Assembly (NCBI GenBank): GCA_020636095.1
Contig: JACJYN010000009.1
Coordinates: 248,001 to 312,000 of the forward strand
Origin: Lewinellaceae bacterium
GTDB taxonomy: Bacteria; Bacteroidota; Bacteroidia; Chitinophagales; Saprospiraceae
DNA: 64,000 nucleotides
Reading direction: 5' to 3'
Of the stretch, positions 55,590-63,998 are shown piece by piece (the first letter of the stretch is position 1; every line of letters starts with the position of its first letter). Position numbers and translations under genes: made by a program. The notes under the pieces are model-generated. The model saw only the letters and a list, made by a program, of their open reading frames with translations. It did not search any database and was not told the DNA's origin.

Positions 55590-56432
55590 ATGTCAAAGTT
55601 ACGAATTAATAAACAAACTAAACCAGGCCAGGAAGTGGTGCTGGTATCAATTGACAGCGCAAAAAATGAAAACCAAGCCTACTGCGTTTTGAGCAACGAC
55701 CAGGCGGAAATACCGAGCTTTAAGTTTTCTAACGAGCATTCAGGTTTCGTTGAATTCGGTGCACAGATCCGGGCTTTTGCAAGCCAACACGGCAAGAGCC
55801 AAGTGTGGCTGGGCATAGAAAGCACGAGCACCTATGGCAAGCCTTTGATCCATTTTGCCTGCCAGCAGGGCTGGGAGGTGCGCTGGGTGAACCCGGTACA
55901 CACCTACCGGATGAAGGAGATACATGACAATACGCCGGATAAAAACGACGCCAAAGACACCTACATTATCAGCGAGTTGATGAGCATGGGCAAGTTGCTG
56001 CAATACAATAAGCGAGATACTTTGTCCGAAGAATTGCGGAGCTTGCACCGCCACCGCCATCAACTTACCAAGCAGTTGACGCAGTTATGCAACCGTGCCG
56101 AGAGCCTGGCAGCCGAAGCGTTTCCGGAGCTTCCCAAGCTAGTAAAACGAGGGCTGCGCTCAAAAACTATCTGGCACATATTGGAGCACTGCCCTTTGCC
56201 GGCGGACATATTGAGCAAAGAGGAAAGCTGGCTGGCTGAGCGCCTTAAAAAAGCAAGCTGCGGGCAGTTTAAAGGCAAACGGGTTAAAGAGTTGATAAAC
56301 AAAGCCCAATACAGTACAGGCTACTGCCCTAACCCCATAGCCACCCGGCAGCGCTTTAAAGGCATGGCCAGCAATTTCATTTGCTTTGCAGGCAGGTTGA
56401 GGAGTGTGAAACTCAAATGGAAAAACTGCTGA
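55590..56432 (+). CDS. IS110-family transposase, N-terminal part (frameshifted)
   Basis: This 280-residue frame carries the DEDD catalytic domain of IS110 transposases. It has LVSIDSAKNENQ (first Asp, ~20), WLGIESTSTYGKP (Glu, ~75) and DKNDAKDTYIISELM (two Asp, ~113-118). Translation leaves the family consensus near residue 255 and stops at 56,432, while the consensus continues in the -1 frame. A full-length enzyme would be about 420 residues. Either the copy is inactive or a frameshift is needed. Confidence 0.85.
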   Translation: MSKLRINKQTKPGQEVVLVSIDSAKNENQAYCVLSNDQAEIPSFKFSNEHSGFVEFGAQIRAFASQHGKSQVWLGIESTSTYGKPLIHFACQQGWEVRWVNPVHTYRMKEIHDNTPDKNDAKDTYIISELMSMGKLLQYNKRDTLSEELRSLHRHRHQLTKQLTQLCNRAESLAAEAFPELPKLVKRGLRSKTIWHILEHCPLPADILSKEESWLAERLKKASCGQFKGKRVKELINKAQYSTGYCPNPIATRQRFKGMASNFICFAGRLRSVKLKWKNC

Positions 56433-56863
56433 AACAGGATGCGTTCTTTGCAAAATGGCTGGAAATAAAGGGGCTGGGAGCTATTATCTTAGGTGGGCTG
56501 ATTGGCGAAATTGGAGACATCCATGCTTTTGACAACGTAGAAAGCTTGATCAAATATGCGGGCTTCAACCTGTACTCTTACCAGTCGGGAAAGTATAAGG
56601 GCCAGCACAAGGTTAGCAAGCGAGGCAGCCGCCAACTGCGCAGGGTGTGTTACCTGGCTGCCGTGTCGCTGAGCAGCAATGGCCGTATGTTGGCCCAATG
56701 GCGGGCGCATTACCGAGATGGCCTGAAGAAGCCTGGCATGGTTGCCATGGCAAACCTGGCTAAAAAGTTCCTGCGATGCGTATACGGTGCATGGAAGAAT
56801 GGGCAAGTACTTAACCCGGGGTTAGTAGCCAAAACGCCTAAAAGCGAAGAAAACAAGCAATAA
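56360..56863 (+). CDS. IS110-family transposase, C-terminal part (frameshifted)
   Basis: In the -1 frame relative to the N-terminal part, this encodes a coiled coil (RQVEECETQMEKLLKQ) and the Transposase_20 domain. That domain has IKGLGAIILGGLIGEIGDIH, the IKYAGFNLYSYQSGKYKG region with its conserved Ser/Gly, and SKRGSRQLRRVCYLAA. It has no plausible start of its own apart from TTG at 56,381. The overlap with the first frame is about 56,360-56,432. Confidence 0.8.
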   Translation, partial: RHGQQFHLLCRQVEECETQMEKLLKQDAFFAKWLEIKGLGAIILGGLIGEIGDIHAFDNVESLIKYAGFNLYSYQSGKYKGQHKVSKRGSRQLRRVCYLAAVSLSSNGRMLAQWRAHYRDGLKKPGMVAMANLAKKFLRCVYGAWKNGQVLNPGLVAKTPKSEENKQ

Positions 56864-57180
56864 ATAGCACAAACCAAAAAAACAAACTCTGCTTGAAGGA
56901 ACAGCCTGCCGGACCTTCTTACCTGTATTGAGGCGCCCCAGGCGACCTCCCGCGGCAGCAACCCAAGGCCGGCAGGTTTCTTCAGAATGCCAATAAAGAA
57001 AGACTGAGGCGCTCCAGGCGACCTCCAAAATAGATCAGGATCGCATCTGAAGCAACGTTCCAAAAGCACACAAAATAGTGGCAATATGTGACAGCTTTTT
57101 TTTATACTATCCGGGCTAATTTTTTCCCGGATTTATTTGGCTATGTTAAATCAGGCAGGATGTACGCGGTTGTCTAACCT

Positions 57181-57374
57181 TAGTTCTACTTTGTCACTTT
57201 AAAATATCTTTCATGTGAAGGGGTCGAAACGATTGGACTGCCAAAGCGAATGGCCCCCGGATATACCCCTCTGGAGAGCCTGCTCCGAAGCATTTCGGAG
57301 GGTCGGCCGCAGGGAGGGGGAGGAAAACCGGAGACATTACATCTCATTTTTTTTAAGTTAACAAAGTAGAATTA
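57181..57374. repeat. Putative MITE-like element, 194 bp
   Basis: The ends TAGTTCTACTTTGT and, reverse-complemented, TAATTCTACTTTGT match at 13 of 14 bases. The interior has a GCTCCGAAGCATTTCGGAG hairpin but no coding signal. A related end (CTACTTTGTTAAC) occurs at about 45,909. Confidence 0.5.
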
Positions 57375-57428
57375 GAATGGTGCCCGGACCGGCGATTAGA
57401 GCAGTTGGATTAGCCCAACAATTTTTTT

Positions 57429-57591
57429 AGAGCGTGTTGGGGATTTACCCTTTGGCCTGCAAATGTGCATCTTTTGAACCTCATTTCGCCATTTTTTCGC
57501 CACGTAGCGATGCTATGCGGCTCAAAAATGGCTTCCTGAGAACCAAAATCTGCTCATTTTCGACATCAAAAGTAAATCCCCAACACGCTCT
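57429..57591. mobile_element. MITE-like element, 163-bp family, copy C
   Basis: It is the exact reverse complement of copy A (21,871-22,033), with the same AGAGCGTGTTGGGGATTTAC termini and TTA on both flanks. The open frame inside reads the palindrome and is not a gene. Confidence 0.88.
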
Positions 57592-57908
57592 TATTTTTCT
57601 CCGGCCCCTGAAGATAACAAAATGAAATTTTGTAATCCCCCCTTTTTTGGGTGGATTCAAATAATGCTTGGTTTAACCAGGCCATACCTCCCCAGCCTAC
57701 TTTTGCCGGCCTGCCTCGGGCCGGTGAGGCTGAGGGGGGAATAAAGGCTCAGTTCTTGAAGATGAGCGGTAATGTGCCGAGGGATGATCATTTTATGTAA
57801 TTTTAAAGTCGGATTTTAAAATCACATAAAATGTAAATGGATACCAAATTGATCTTGGCCGGCCGTTTAGCTCATGAGTTGATGCATGTGGGGCCCAGCA
57901 GGGCATTT
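57592..57908. other. Intergenic region with hairpins, no gene
   Basis: There are two further inverted repeats. One is C/G-rich (CCTCCCCAGCC .. GGCTGAGGGGG, ~57,686-57,738). The other is AT-rich (CATTTTATGT .. ACATAAAATG, 57,789-57,833), downstream of the stop of the frameshifted caspase gene and possibly its terminator. No frame with coding character is present. Confidence 0.45.
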
Positions 57909-59966
57909 TTACTCCTCCTGTAATATACGGAATGCCTTCCGGAGTATCTCCTCCACCAGCCCCTCCAACTCATCGGCCCGCCGATTAGCCTGTATAGCTC
58001 CCAAAGCGGCCTGGCCTTTGAACAACCTGGCTTCCAGGGCCACCTCGCCGTTCTTCACCCGGTAGAACCCATTGATGGAATAAGCATTTTTATATTCGGG
58101 GACATCCACGTAGATCAGGGATGCCCGGGCGCCTTTAGCCGTGATCTCCTGAAGCTGTCCTTCCAGCCGTTTGCCGATTTTCAGCGCATCGTAGAAGTTG
58201 TCTTCATCCAGGAACACATTGCGCACGAAGACCGGTTTCTTACCCTCCAGCGGTATTTGCACCAGCTCATTGACGATCCCGATATCAATACTGCCGCTGC
58301 CGGGGATCAGCATGGTTGGCGTTTGTATCCCCCCGATCGATTCCGCCATTTTCGGCACCTCATCCCGGGCGTATTCGAACAGCAGGGAGATATCGACGTA
58401 TTTGCCATTCCTCAGCTTGAAGCCGCTCATGGCCTGCAGGATGCTGTAAGTGAGCAGCCCCTGCCCATATTGGCTGGCCTCGTAGCTCACCTTGTCGGCA
58501 GCCGAGCCGGCCAGCACGAACATGCCGGTGCGGTCCTTCATGCGGTCGAGGGCGCGGATTTGGGTGGAGTTCAGGCTTTTGGTTCCGCTTTCCAGCACTT
58601 CCACCACCTTGCCGGAATTGCACGCGTCGAGGATCATGACCTGCTTCTGGGCGGGGATGTCGTTGATCCATTTGGTGAGTTCTCCGGAAGAGATAGCGCG
58701 GGTGCTGCGGACGCCTTCGTCGCTGAGGTCTTCGCTGCTGATGTCCTGGGCCAGGTAGTAGAACTGCGCCCGCTCGGCCTCGCCATAGGTGACGCCATGG
58801 CCGGATAGGTAGACCAGGAGGATGTCTTCGGCTTTGGCCTTTTCTTTAAAATCCTCAAAAACGGCTTTGATATTGGCTTTGGTGGGGTGCATGCTCAGGT
58901 TGGCAGTATCGGTAGTGAGCAGCCGGATATGCACCTCCTCCCCAAAGAGCTGGCCGCCGGCCTGCCGGATGGCGCTTGCCATGGCTTCAGCATCCTTGCC
59001 CGGGAATTTCAGGTCGAGCTTCGTGCCGGCGTAGTTGGCCGTGCCGGCGATGATGGCGTAGAGGGCCGGGCCGCGGATGGGTTGGAAGGAGAAGGAAGGG
59101 GCCGTGTTGTCCGTTGTGCCTTTGGCGCTTGCAAAGCGAGGGCGATAGGCCGCCGTAAAGGCCGGGCTTCTCAGCCAGCCTGCTTCGTTGTAGGCGCGCA
59201 CCGAGATGGTGTTGAGGCTGTCCTGTAGGAAATAGCGGTGGTACAACGCCAGGTTGACGTTTAAGGAAGTGCTTCTCTTTTTTTCAAACCCCTGTGGCGG
59301 ATTGGCATCTTCGATGATCTCTTTGCCGTTGATGAACACGCTTACTTTGCCCAGGCCGCCGTTGCGGGGCGTGAGATCAATCTGCAATTGATGGTTTTGC
59401 GTATCCAGTTGCAGGGATACGATTGGGTAGAGGGCGATGGTATCGAAGCCTTCGACGGAGCGGATGGGCTCGTCGGAAAAGCCGAGCAGCTTTTGCATCA
59501 GGCCAGGCTCGTAGTAGCGCTCTTTGAGTTGTTCGAGATCAATGGCTTCTACACCCACGACAAAGTACATCAGATTCATGGCGCCCGGCGAGGCGTCGAA
59601 GAGGCCGGAGGAGGTGGTGGCGACCCAGTCGATGGAATCTAAGGCAATGAGGGTAGCGATTTCTTTTCCGGAATCGCGCTCCCAAATTTTGGCGGTGTTG
59701 TCGCGGCTGCCCGTCAAGACGAACTTGCCACCTGACGGATCGCTAGGAGTGGCTGGGGAAAAAGCCACAGCAGTCACATCATTGGCGTGCCCTCGATAGG
59801 TTTGATTTCGCCGCCGATAAACTCGCTGCCAATGGGGTCTTCCATGTACCGCGCACTCATCTCTTCCTGTTTCACCACGTTGTTGGTACTGAATCCCAGA
59901 GCTTGGCGGTATTGTCGTCGCTACCCGCCAAGACGAATATGCCGCCCTGGGTAGTACCACCGCCAA
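57909..59966 (-). CDS. Caspase-fold (C14) portion of the frameshifted WD40-caspase gene
   Basis: Only sequence downstream of about 59,800 is in the true frame (YRGHANDVTAVAFSP), and the first ~55 codons of this open frame are out of frame. It has a final WD40 repeat, the SSGLFDASPGAMNLMYF block and a beta domain (YRPRFASAKGTTDN). The caspase fold follows, with His at ~389 (VYLSGHGVTYG) and Cys at ~448 (ILDACNSGKVVE), then the family-specific C-terminal domain (FVRNVFLDEDNFYDALKIG). The dyad is intact. It is roughly 70% identical by eye to the gene at 61.1-64.0 kb in the caspase part. Confidence 0.8.
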   Translation of the reverse strand: MAVVLPRAAYSSWRVATTIPPSSGIQYQQRGETGRDECAVHGRPHWQRVYRRRNQTYRGHANDVTAVAFSPATPSDPSGGKFVLTGSRDNTAKIWERDSGKEIATLIALDSIDWVATTSSGLFDASPGAMNLMYFVVGVEAIDLEQLKERYYEPGLMQKLLGFSDEPIRSVEGFDTIALYPIVSLQLDTQNHQLQIDLTPRNGGLGKVSVFINGKEIIEDANPPQGFEKKRSTSLNVNLALYHRYFLQDSLNTISVRAYNEAGWLRSPAFTAAYRPRFASAKGTTDNTAPSFSFQPIRGPALYAIIAGTANYAGTKLDLKFPGKDAEAMASAIRQAGGQLFGEEVHIRLLTTDTANLSMHPTKANIKAVFEDFKEKAKAEDILLVYLSGHGVTYGEAERAQFYYLAQDISSEDLSDEGVRSTRAISSGELTKWINDIPAQKQVMILDACNSGKVVEVLESGTKSLNSTQIRALDRMKDRTGMFVLAGSAADKVSYEASQYGQGLLTYSILQAMSGFKLRNGKYVDISLLFEYARDEVPKMAESIGGIQTPTMLIPGSGSIDIGIVNELVQIPLEGKKPVFVRNVFLDEDNFYDALKIGKRLEGQLQEITAKGARASLIYVDVPEYKNAYSINGFYRVKNGEVALEARLFKGQAALGAIQANRRADELEGLVEEILRKAFRILQEE

Positions 59967-60280
59967 GCTATTGACCTGCTCATGGTGCCCCGGAAGCGGT
60001 CAATTTCTGCCCCGGTTTGAGCATCCCAACGGATGATAGCCTCCCGGTCAGTGGTAAAGTACCGATTTCCCATCCGGAGAAAAAGCTACAGCTAAAGCTT
60101 GCCCAGTACTCTGTGCCAAAGTCAAAAGGGTCGGCATCCTCTCGAAAGACCCGTACTGGTCTTTGCGGGGCTTCGCGCTGCCACATCTTGACCCCCAAAC
60201 CACCCGTAAGTTCATACTGGTACCATCCGGCGAAAGAACAGGAATACTTTCCGCTTCGCCAATCTGAATCAACGCCCCAT

Positions 60281-61120
60281 TCAAGTCCCATCGCTTGACA
60301 GGTAAATTTCTTCCACCCCAGCAGCCAGCACCGCTTTCCCATCGGGCGTGAATGCCGCCGTGACGGGAAGCTGCTCCTCTCCTTTGAAGCAACTGATCAC
60401 CCCGCCAATCTCCAAGTCCCAGCGACGAACAGTCCCGTCGGCGCTGCCGGTCAGGATTTGCCTGCCGGCATCGGCAGTGGAAAAAGCGGCGGAGACGACA
60501 GCCGCAGAGTGGCCCCTATAGGAACGTATCTTCTTCCCATCCAACCCTAATAAGGAGGCCGTGTTCCCTGCATAGGCAAGCGTGAAATGCTTGCTGGAAA
60601 CTTGATGGGGGGCCCCCTCTACGAATGGCGGTGGTTCCTGATTGGGGGGTGTCAAATCCTCGCCGGGTGAAAGCACACTCGTACACTGGAGGTAATTACG
60701 GGCCTCCACGCAAAAGTTTTTGCCGTCAGGCGAAAAGGTGGCCTTAGAAACCCAATTTTCACCGTGCCGATAACCAGGGGAATGGTCAAAATGCCGCAGG
60801 TGCTCGCCACTCAACGCCCATTGGTGTACGTTGCCGTTGCCATCGGCAGTTAGGGCATATTTGTGAGGGCCGTCGTAGAGGAAAGCCACCGCCTGGATAC
60901 TTGCTGTATGCCTCCTGAAGGTTTGTATTTCCTTTCCGTTTATGCTCCAGAGAATGGCCGTTTCATCTATACTGCCCGTAAGAATGTATTGCTCATCTGG
61001 AGAAATGGCCGCAGCCGTGATGTCGTCAGCGTGGCCTGTAGGCACTACCAAGCGCGGCACTTGCGCCACTAAGCCAGCCGCAAAAGCCAGCAACAAAAGA
61101 AAGATGGGTGTTTTTCTCAT
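60281..61120 (-). CDS. N-terminal WD40 portion of the frameshifted WD40-caspase gene
   Basis: This 279-residue frame has a signal peptide (MRKTPIFLLLLAFAAGLVAQ) and four to five WD40 repeats (ISPDEQYILTGSIDETAILW, FSTADAGRQILTGSADGTVRRW). It then runs out of frame after VEEIYLS at about 60,300. The WD40 pattern resumes immediately in another frame, so this is not a natural short protein. It starts 28 bp after the stop of the next caspase gene upstream. Confidence 0.7.
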   Translation of the reverse strand: MRKTPIFLLLLAFAAGLVAQVPRLVVPTGHADDITAAAISPDEQYILTGSIDETAILWSINGKEIQTFRRHTASIQAVAFLYDGPHKYALTADGNGNVHQWALSGEHLRHFDHSPGYRHGENWVSKATFSPDGKNFCVEARNYLQCTSVLSPGEDLTPPNQEPPPFVEGAPHQVSSKHFTLAYAGNTASLLGLDGKKIRSYRGHSAAVVSAAFSTADAGRQILTGSADGTVRRWDLEIGGVISCFKGEEQLPVTAAFTPDGKAVLAAGVEEIYLSSDGT

Positions 61121-61148
61121 GATTTTTATGTTGAGTTCAAGTTATAAG

Positions 61149-63998
61149 TTATTTCAGCATCCCGTCTACTTGTGCCATGATGGCCTCCACCAAGCCCGGC
61201 GCCTCCTCTTTTTTGCCGGTGACGGTGAAGGCTTCGCCCACCACCGTTTTGCCTTTGAAGAGGCGGGCGCGCACGGTCACGGCATCGCCTGCTACGCCAT
61301 ACAGCCCTTTGAGGGAGTAGGCATTTTCATACTCACTCACATCCACATAGATCAGCTCTGCCTGCGCCCCCTTTGCAGTCACGCTACGGAAGTAGTCGGC
61401 CAATGCCAGCCCCAGCCCCAGCTCATCGTCGAAGCTGTCCTCGTTTTGGAAAACGTTGCGGATGAAGACGGGTTTCCTCGGCGCCAGCTGGATATTCACC
61501 TTTTCATTGACGATCCCGATATCGATGCTGCCGCTTCGGGGCGTCAGCATGGTGGGCGACTGAATGCCGCCTATGCTTTCGGCCATTTCCGGGACCTTGT
61601 CGCGGGTGTACTCGAAGAGCTGTACGACATCGACGTACTTGCCCTCCCGGAGTTTAACAAGCCCGCTCATGCCCTCCAGCAGGCTGTAGGTGAGCAGCCC
61701 CTGACCGTACTGGCTGGCCTCGTAGCTCACCTTATCGGCCGCCGAGCCTGCCAGCACGTACATGCCGGTGCGGTCTTTCATGCGGTCCAGCGCGCGGATT
61801 TGGCTGGAGTTGAGAGCTTTTTGGCCGCCATCCAGAATCTCCACCACCTTGCCGGAGTTGCAGGCATCGATGATCATCACCTGCTTCTGGGCGGGGATGT
61901 CGTTGATCCATTTGGTGAATTCCGCCGATGAAACCGTACGGGATTTCCGGATACCTTCATCACTGAGGTCAATACTGCCGATTTCCTGAGTAAGATAATA
62001 GAACTGTGCCCGCTCGGCATCGCCGTAGGTGATGCCGTGGCCAGAGAGGTACACCAGGAGGATGTCTTCGGCTACCGCCTGGCCCTTGAATGCTTCAAAT
62101 GCCGCCTTAATATTGGAGCGGGTGGGGTGCATACTTACCTCGGCGGTATCGGTGGTAAAAAGCCGGACATGAACCCTGTCTTCAAACAGCTGTCCACCGG
62201 CCTGCTGTATGGCCTGGGCCATGGCCGCGGCGTCTTTGCCCGGAAATTTGAGGTCCAGTTTTGTGCCGGCGTAGTTGGCCGTGCCGACGATGATGGCGTA
62301 GAGAGAAGGGTCGCGGAGGGGCTGGAAGGAGAGGGAAGGGGGGGTATCGCCTGGCGCCCCTTTACTGCGGGCAAAATTGGGGCGATAGGCAACGGAACGC
62401 GCCGGGCTTTTCAGCCAGCCGGCTTCATTGCAGGCCCGTACCGAGATGGTGTTGAGGGTGTCCTGCAGAAAATAGCGGTTGAATTTCGACAGATTGACGA
62501 GGATGGATGTGCTCCGTGTTTTTTCAAAGCCCTGGGAGGGATTGGCGTCCGGAATGACCTCCTTGCCGTTGATGAACACGCTGGCCGGGCCGATGCCGCC
62601 GTTGCGGGGCGTCAGTTCGATCTGCAATTCACGAGCCTGGCTGTCCAGTTCCAATTGGACAATAGGGTAGAGGGCGACGGTATCGAAGCCTTCGACGGAG
62701 CGGATGGGTTCATCCGAAATACCCAGCAGCTTGTCCATCAGGCCGGGTTCGTAATAGCGTTCCTTGAGCTGTTCGAGTTCAATGAGTTCCTGTCCGGCCG
62801 AGAAGTAGATCATTTCCATTGCTTTCGGGCTGGCATCGAACAGGCCATTGGAGCAGATACATACCCAGTCTTCCCGGCCGGCCGGGATAATGGTAGCTAA
62901 TTCTTCACCCGTTTCCGAGTCCCATAACTTGGCCGTTCCATCTTCACTACCGGTCAGGGCAAAGTGTTTATCCCCGGAAGGGCAGTCTCTGTCTTGCGGG
63001 CAGGCGGGAGAAAGGGCGACGGATACCAATGCGGCAGTGTGCCCTTTAAACCGATGTTTCAGATTGCCCTGCAGGTCCCACAGCTGGGCCACACCGGCCC
63101 GGTCGCCTTCTAAGATATATTGCTCATCGTGGGAAAAGGTAGCGCAGCTGTGTTTGCGATGCAGGTCGTGGCTTCCGTGTTCCGAATTGCTGGAAAAGCT
63201 TTGTACAAGAGGGAGGTTTTGTTCTTTGCGCCCTAACAATCTGGCCACCGAGCCCTCGCCTTCATTCAGGCAATGAATGGCAAAGTTGCCCTGGGGTGAA
63301 ACGGCCGTGTAAAGGATGCCGCTGTGCCCTTCGTTCAGCATCGACCATTCTAATTGTCCGGAAAGGCCCCACAAGTCGATATGGCCGGTCCGGTCCCAGG
63401 TGTAGATGTGCTGTCCATCCGCAGAAAAATCGCCATAATCTATGCTGTGATTGTGCCGGTATTCCTGTTTCACGTTGCCATCGCGGCCTCTCAGTATGGC
63501 CATTGAACCGCCTTCATTGGCAGAGTCGGGATGCTTGAAGACAGACAGGGTATACTGCCCGTCGGGTGAGAAGGCCTGAAAAGATTCGCCGGCAGCAGGA
63601 GGAGGAGCATGGTAGCAATAGTGGCGATCCATATTCCAAAATACAGGGGTACTGTCCTGGTAGGTAGTGAAAACGATATGGCCTTCCGGGGTGAAGGCGG
63701 CCTTCACGCCCCGGGCAGGTTGGAAGCCTGTTTGTTGCAGGAGATCGCCCTTCAGGTTCCACATCCGGGCAACCCCGCCACCGGAAGGGCCGGATGTGTC
63801 GCTAAGTGTGAGGACGTAAATCTCATCTGACGAGCAGGCTACATCGGCCAGGGCATTTTCTGAAGGGGTAGGGAAAGCGGAAATTTCCTTGCCCTTCAAG
63901 TCCCAAACCCTTATTTCCCCATTGTTACTGCCGGTGAGGATCAACGGCCCGTTTCCGAATGGGCGTTCTTTTCCTTCCGGCCCCGCAGGAATGAAGGC
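61149..63998 (-). CDS. WD40 - caspase-fold (C14) protein (5' end outside window)
   Basis: The frame is open to the right edge, and WD40-like residues (FIPAGPEGKERPFGNGPLIL) precede the first possible start, so the N-terminus lies outside. About 950 residues are visible. WD40 repeats cover the first ~400 (LILTGSNNGEIRVWDLKGKE and onward). A linker with GLFDASPKAMEMIYFS follows, then a beta domain. The caspase fold has its His at ~653 (VYLSGHGITYG) and Cys at ~712 (IIDACNSGKVVE). The C-terminal domain (FIRNVFQNEDSFDDELGLGL) is shared with the neighbour. The 28-bp gap to the downstream frameshifted paralogue implies a common transcript. Confidence 0.88.
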   Translation of the reverse strand, partial: AFIPAGPEGKERPFGNGPLILTGSNNGEIRVWDLKGKEISAFPTPSENALADVACSSDEIYVLTLSDTSGPSGGGVARMWNLKGDLLQQTGFQPARGVKAAFTPEGHIVFTTYQDSTPVFWNMDRHYCYHAPPPAAGESFQAFSPDGQYTLSVFKHPDSANEGGSMAILRGRDGNVKQEYRHNHSIDYGDFSADGQHIYTWDRTGHIDLWGLSGQLEWSMLNEGHSGILYTAVSPQGNFAIHCLNEGEGSVARLLGRKEQNLPLVQSFSSNSEHGSHDLHRKHSCATFSHDEQYILEGDRAGVAQLWDLQGNLKHRFKGHTAALVSVALSPACPQDRDCPSGDKHFALTGSEDGTAKLWDSETGEELATIIPAGREDWVCICSNGLFDASPKAMEMIYFSAGQELIELEQLKERYYEPGLMDKLLGISDEPIRSVEGFDTVALYPIVQLELDSQARELQIELTPRNGGIGPASVFINGKEVIPDANPSQGFEKTRSTSILVNLSKFNRYFLQDTLNTISVRACNEAGWLKSPARSVAYRPNFARSKGAPGDTPPSLSFQPLRDPSLYAIIVGTANYAGTKLDLKFPGKDAAAMAQAIQQAGGQLFEDRVHVRLFTTDTAEVSMHPTRSNIKAAFEAFKGQAVAEDILLVYLSGHGITYGDAERAQFYYLTQEIGSIDLSDEGIRKSRTVSSAEFTKWINDIPAQKQVMIIDACNSGKVVEILDGGQKALNSSQIRALDRMKDRTGMYVLAGSAADKVSYEASQYGQGLLTYSLLEGMSGLVKLREGKYVDVVQLFEYTRDKVPEMAESIGGIQSPTMLTPRSGSIDIGIVNEKVNIQLAPRKPVFIRNVFQNEDSFDDELGLGLALADYFRSVTAKGAQAELIYVDVSEYENAYSLKGLYGVAGDAVTVRARLFKGKTVVGEAFTVTGKKEEAPGLVEAIMAQVDGMLK

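Larger units (their letters stand above)
55460..56920 (+). mobile_element. IS110-family insertion sequence (ends not located)
   Basis: The transposase gene region (55,590-56,863) is of IS110/IS116/IS902 type. This family lacks conventional terminal inverted repeats, and I could not define the borders. The left border lies to the right of the interrupted kinase fragment (after 55,459). A 23-bp direct repeat (GAGGCGCYCCAGGCGACCTC) at ~56,928-56,950 and ~57,005-57,027 lies just beyond the gene and may be part of the element. Confidence 0.7.
57909..61120 (-). pseudogene. WD40-caspase gene broken by about eight frameshifts
   Basis: Taken as one unit this is a minus-strand homologue of the flanking WD40-caspase genes. 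It has a signal peptide and WD40 repeats from 61,120 to ~60,300, and WD40 and caspase sequence from ~59,800 to 57,909. Between them the WD40-like translation continues but hops frame about eight times. Pieces in order are KRWDLNGALIQIGEAESIP, LGVKMWQREAPQRPVRVF, QALAVAFSPDGKS, YFTTDREAIIRWDAQTGAEI, GHHEQVNSLAVV, GGIFVLAGSDDNTAKLWDS, NNVVKQEEMSARYMEDPIGS and YRGHANDVTAVAFSP. Many breaks fall near short G or C runs. This is either a recent pseudogene or, more likely in my view, a patch of consensus indel errors. Confidence 0.75.

Noticed and set aside
56864..57110. Upstream half of the interrupted histidine kinase on the far side of IS110
   Set aside because: A short DPDL/SDAIL-like string is visible near 57,035, but it does not join in register with the kinase fragment, so I do not claim it.
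57434..57625. 63-codon frame after the IS110 region
   Set aside because: It reads through the 163-bp palindromic element. The same peptide appears antisense upstream of the 111-residue protein, where the other copy lies.
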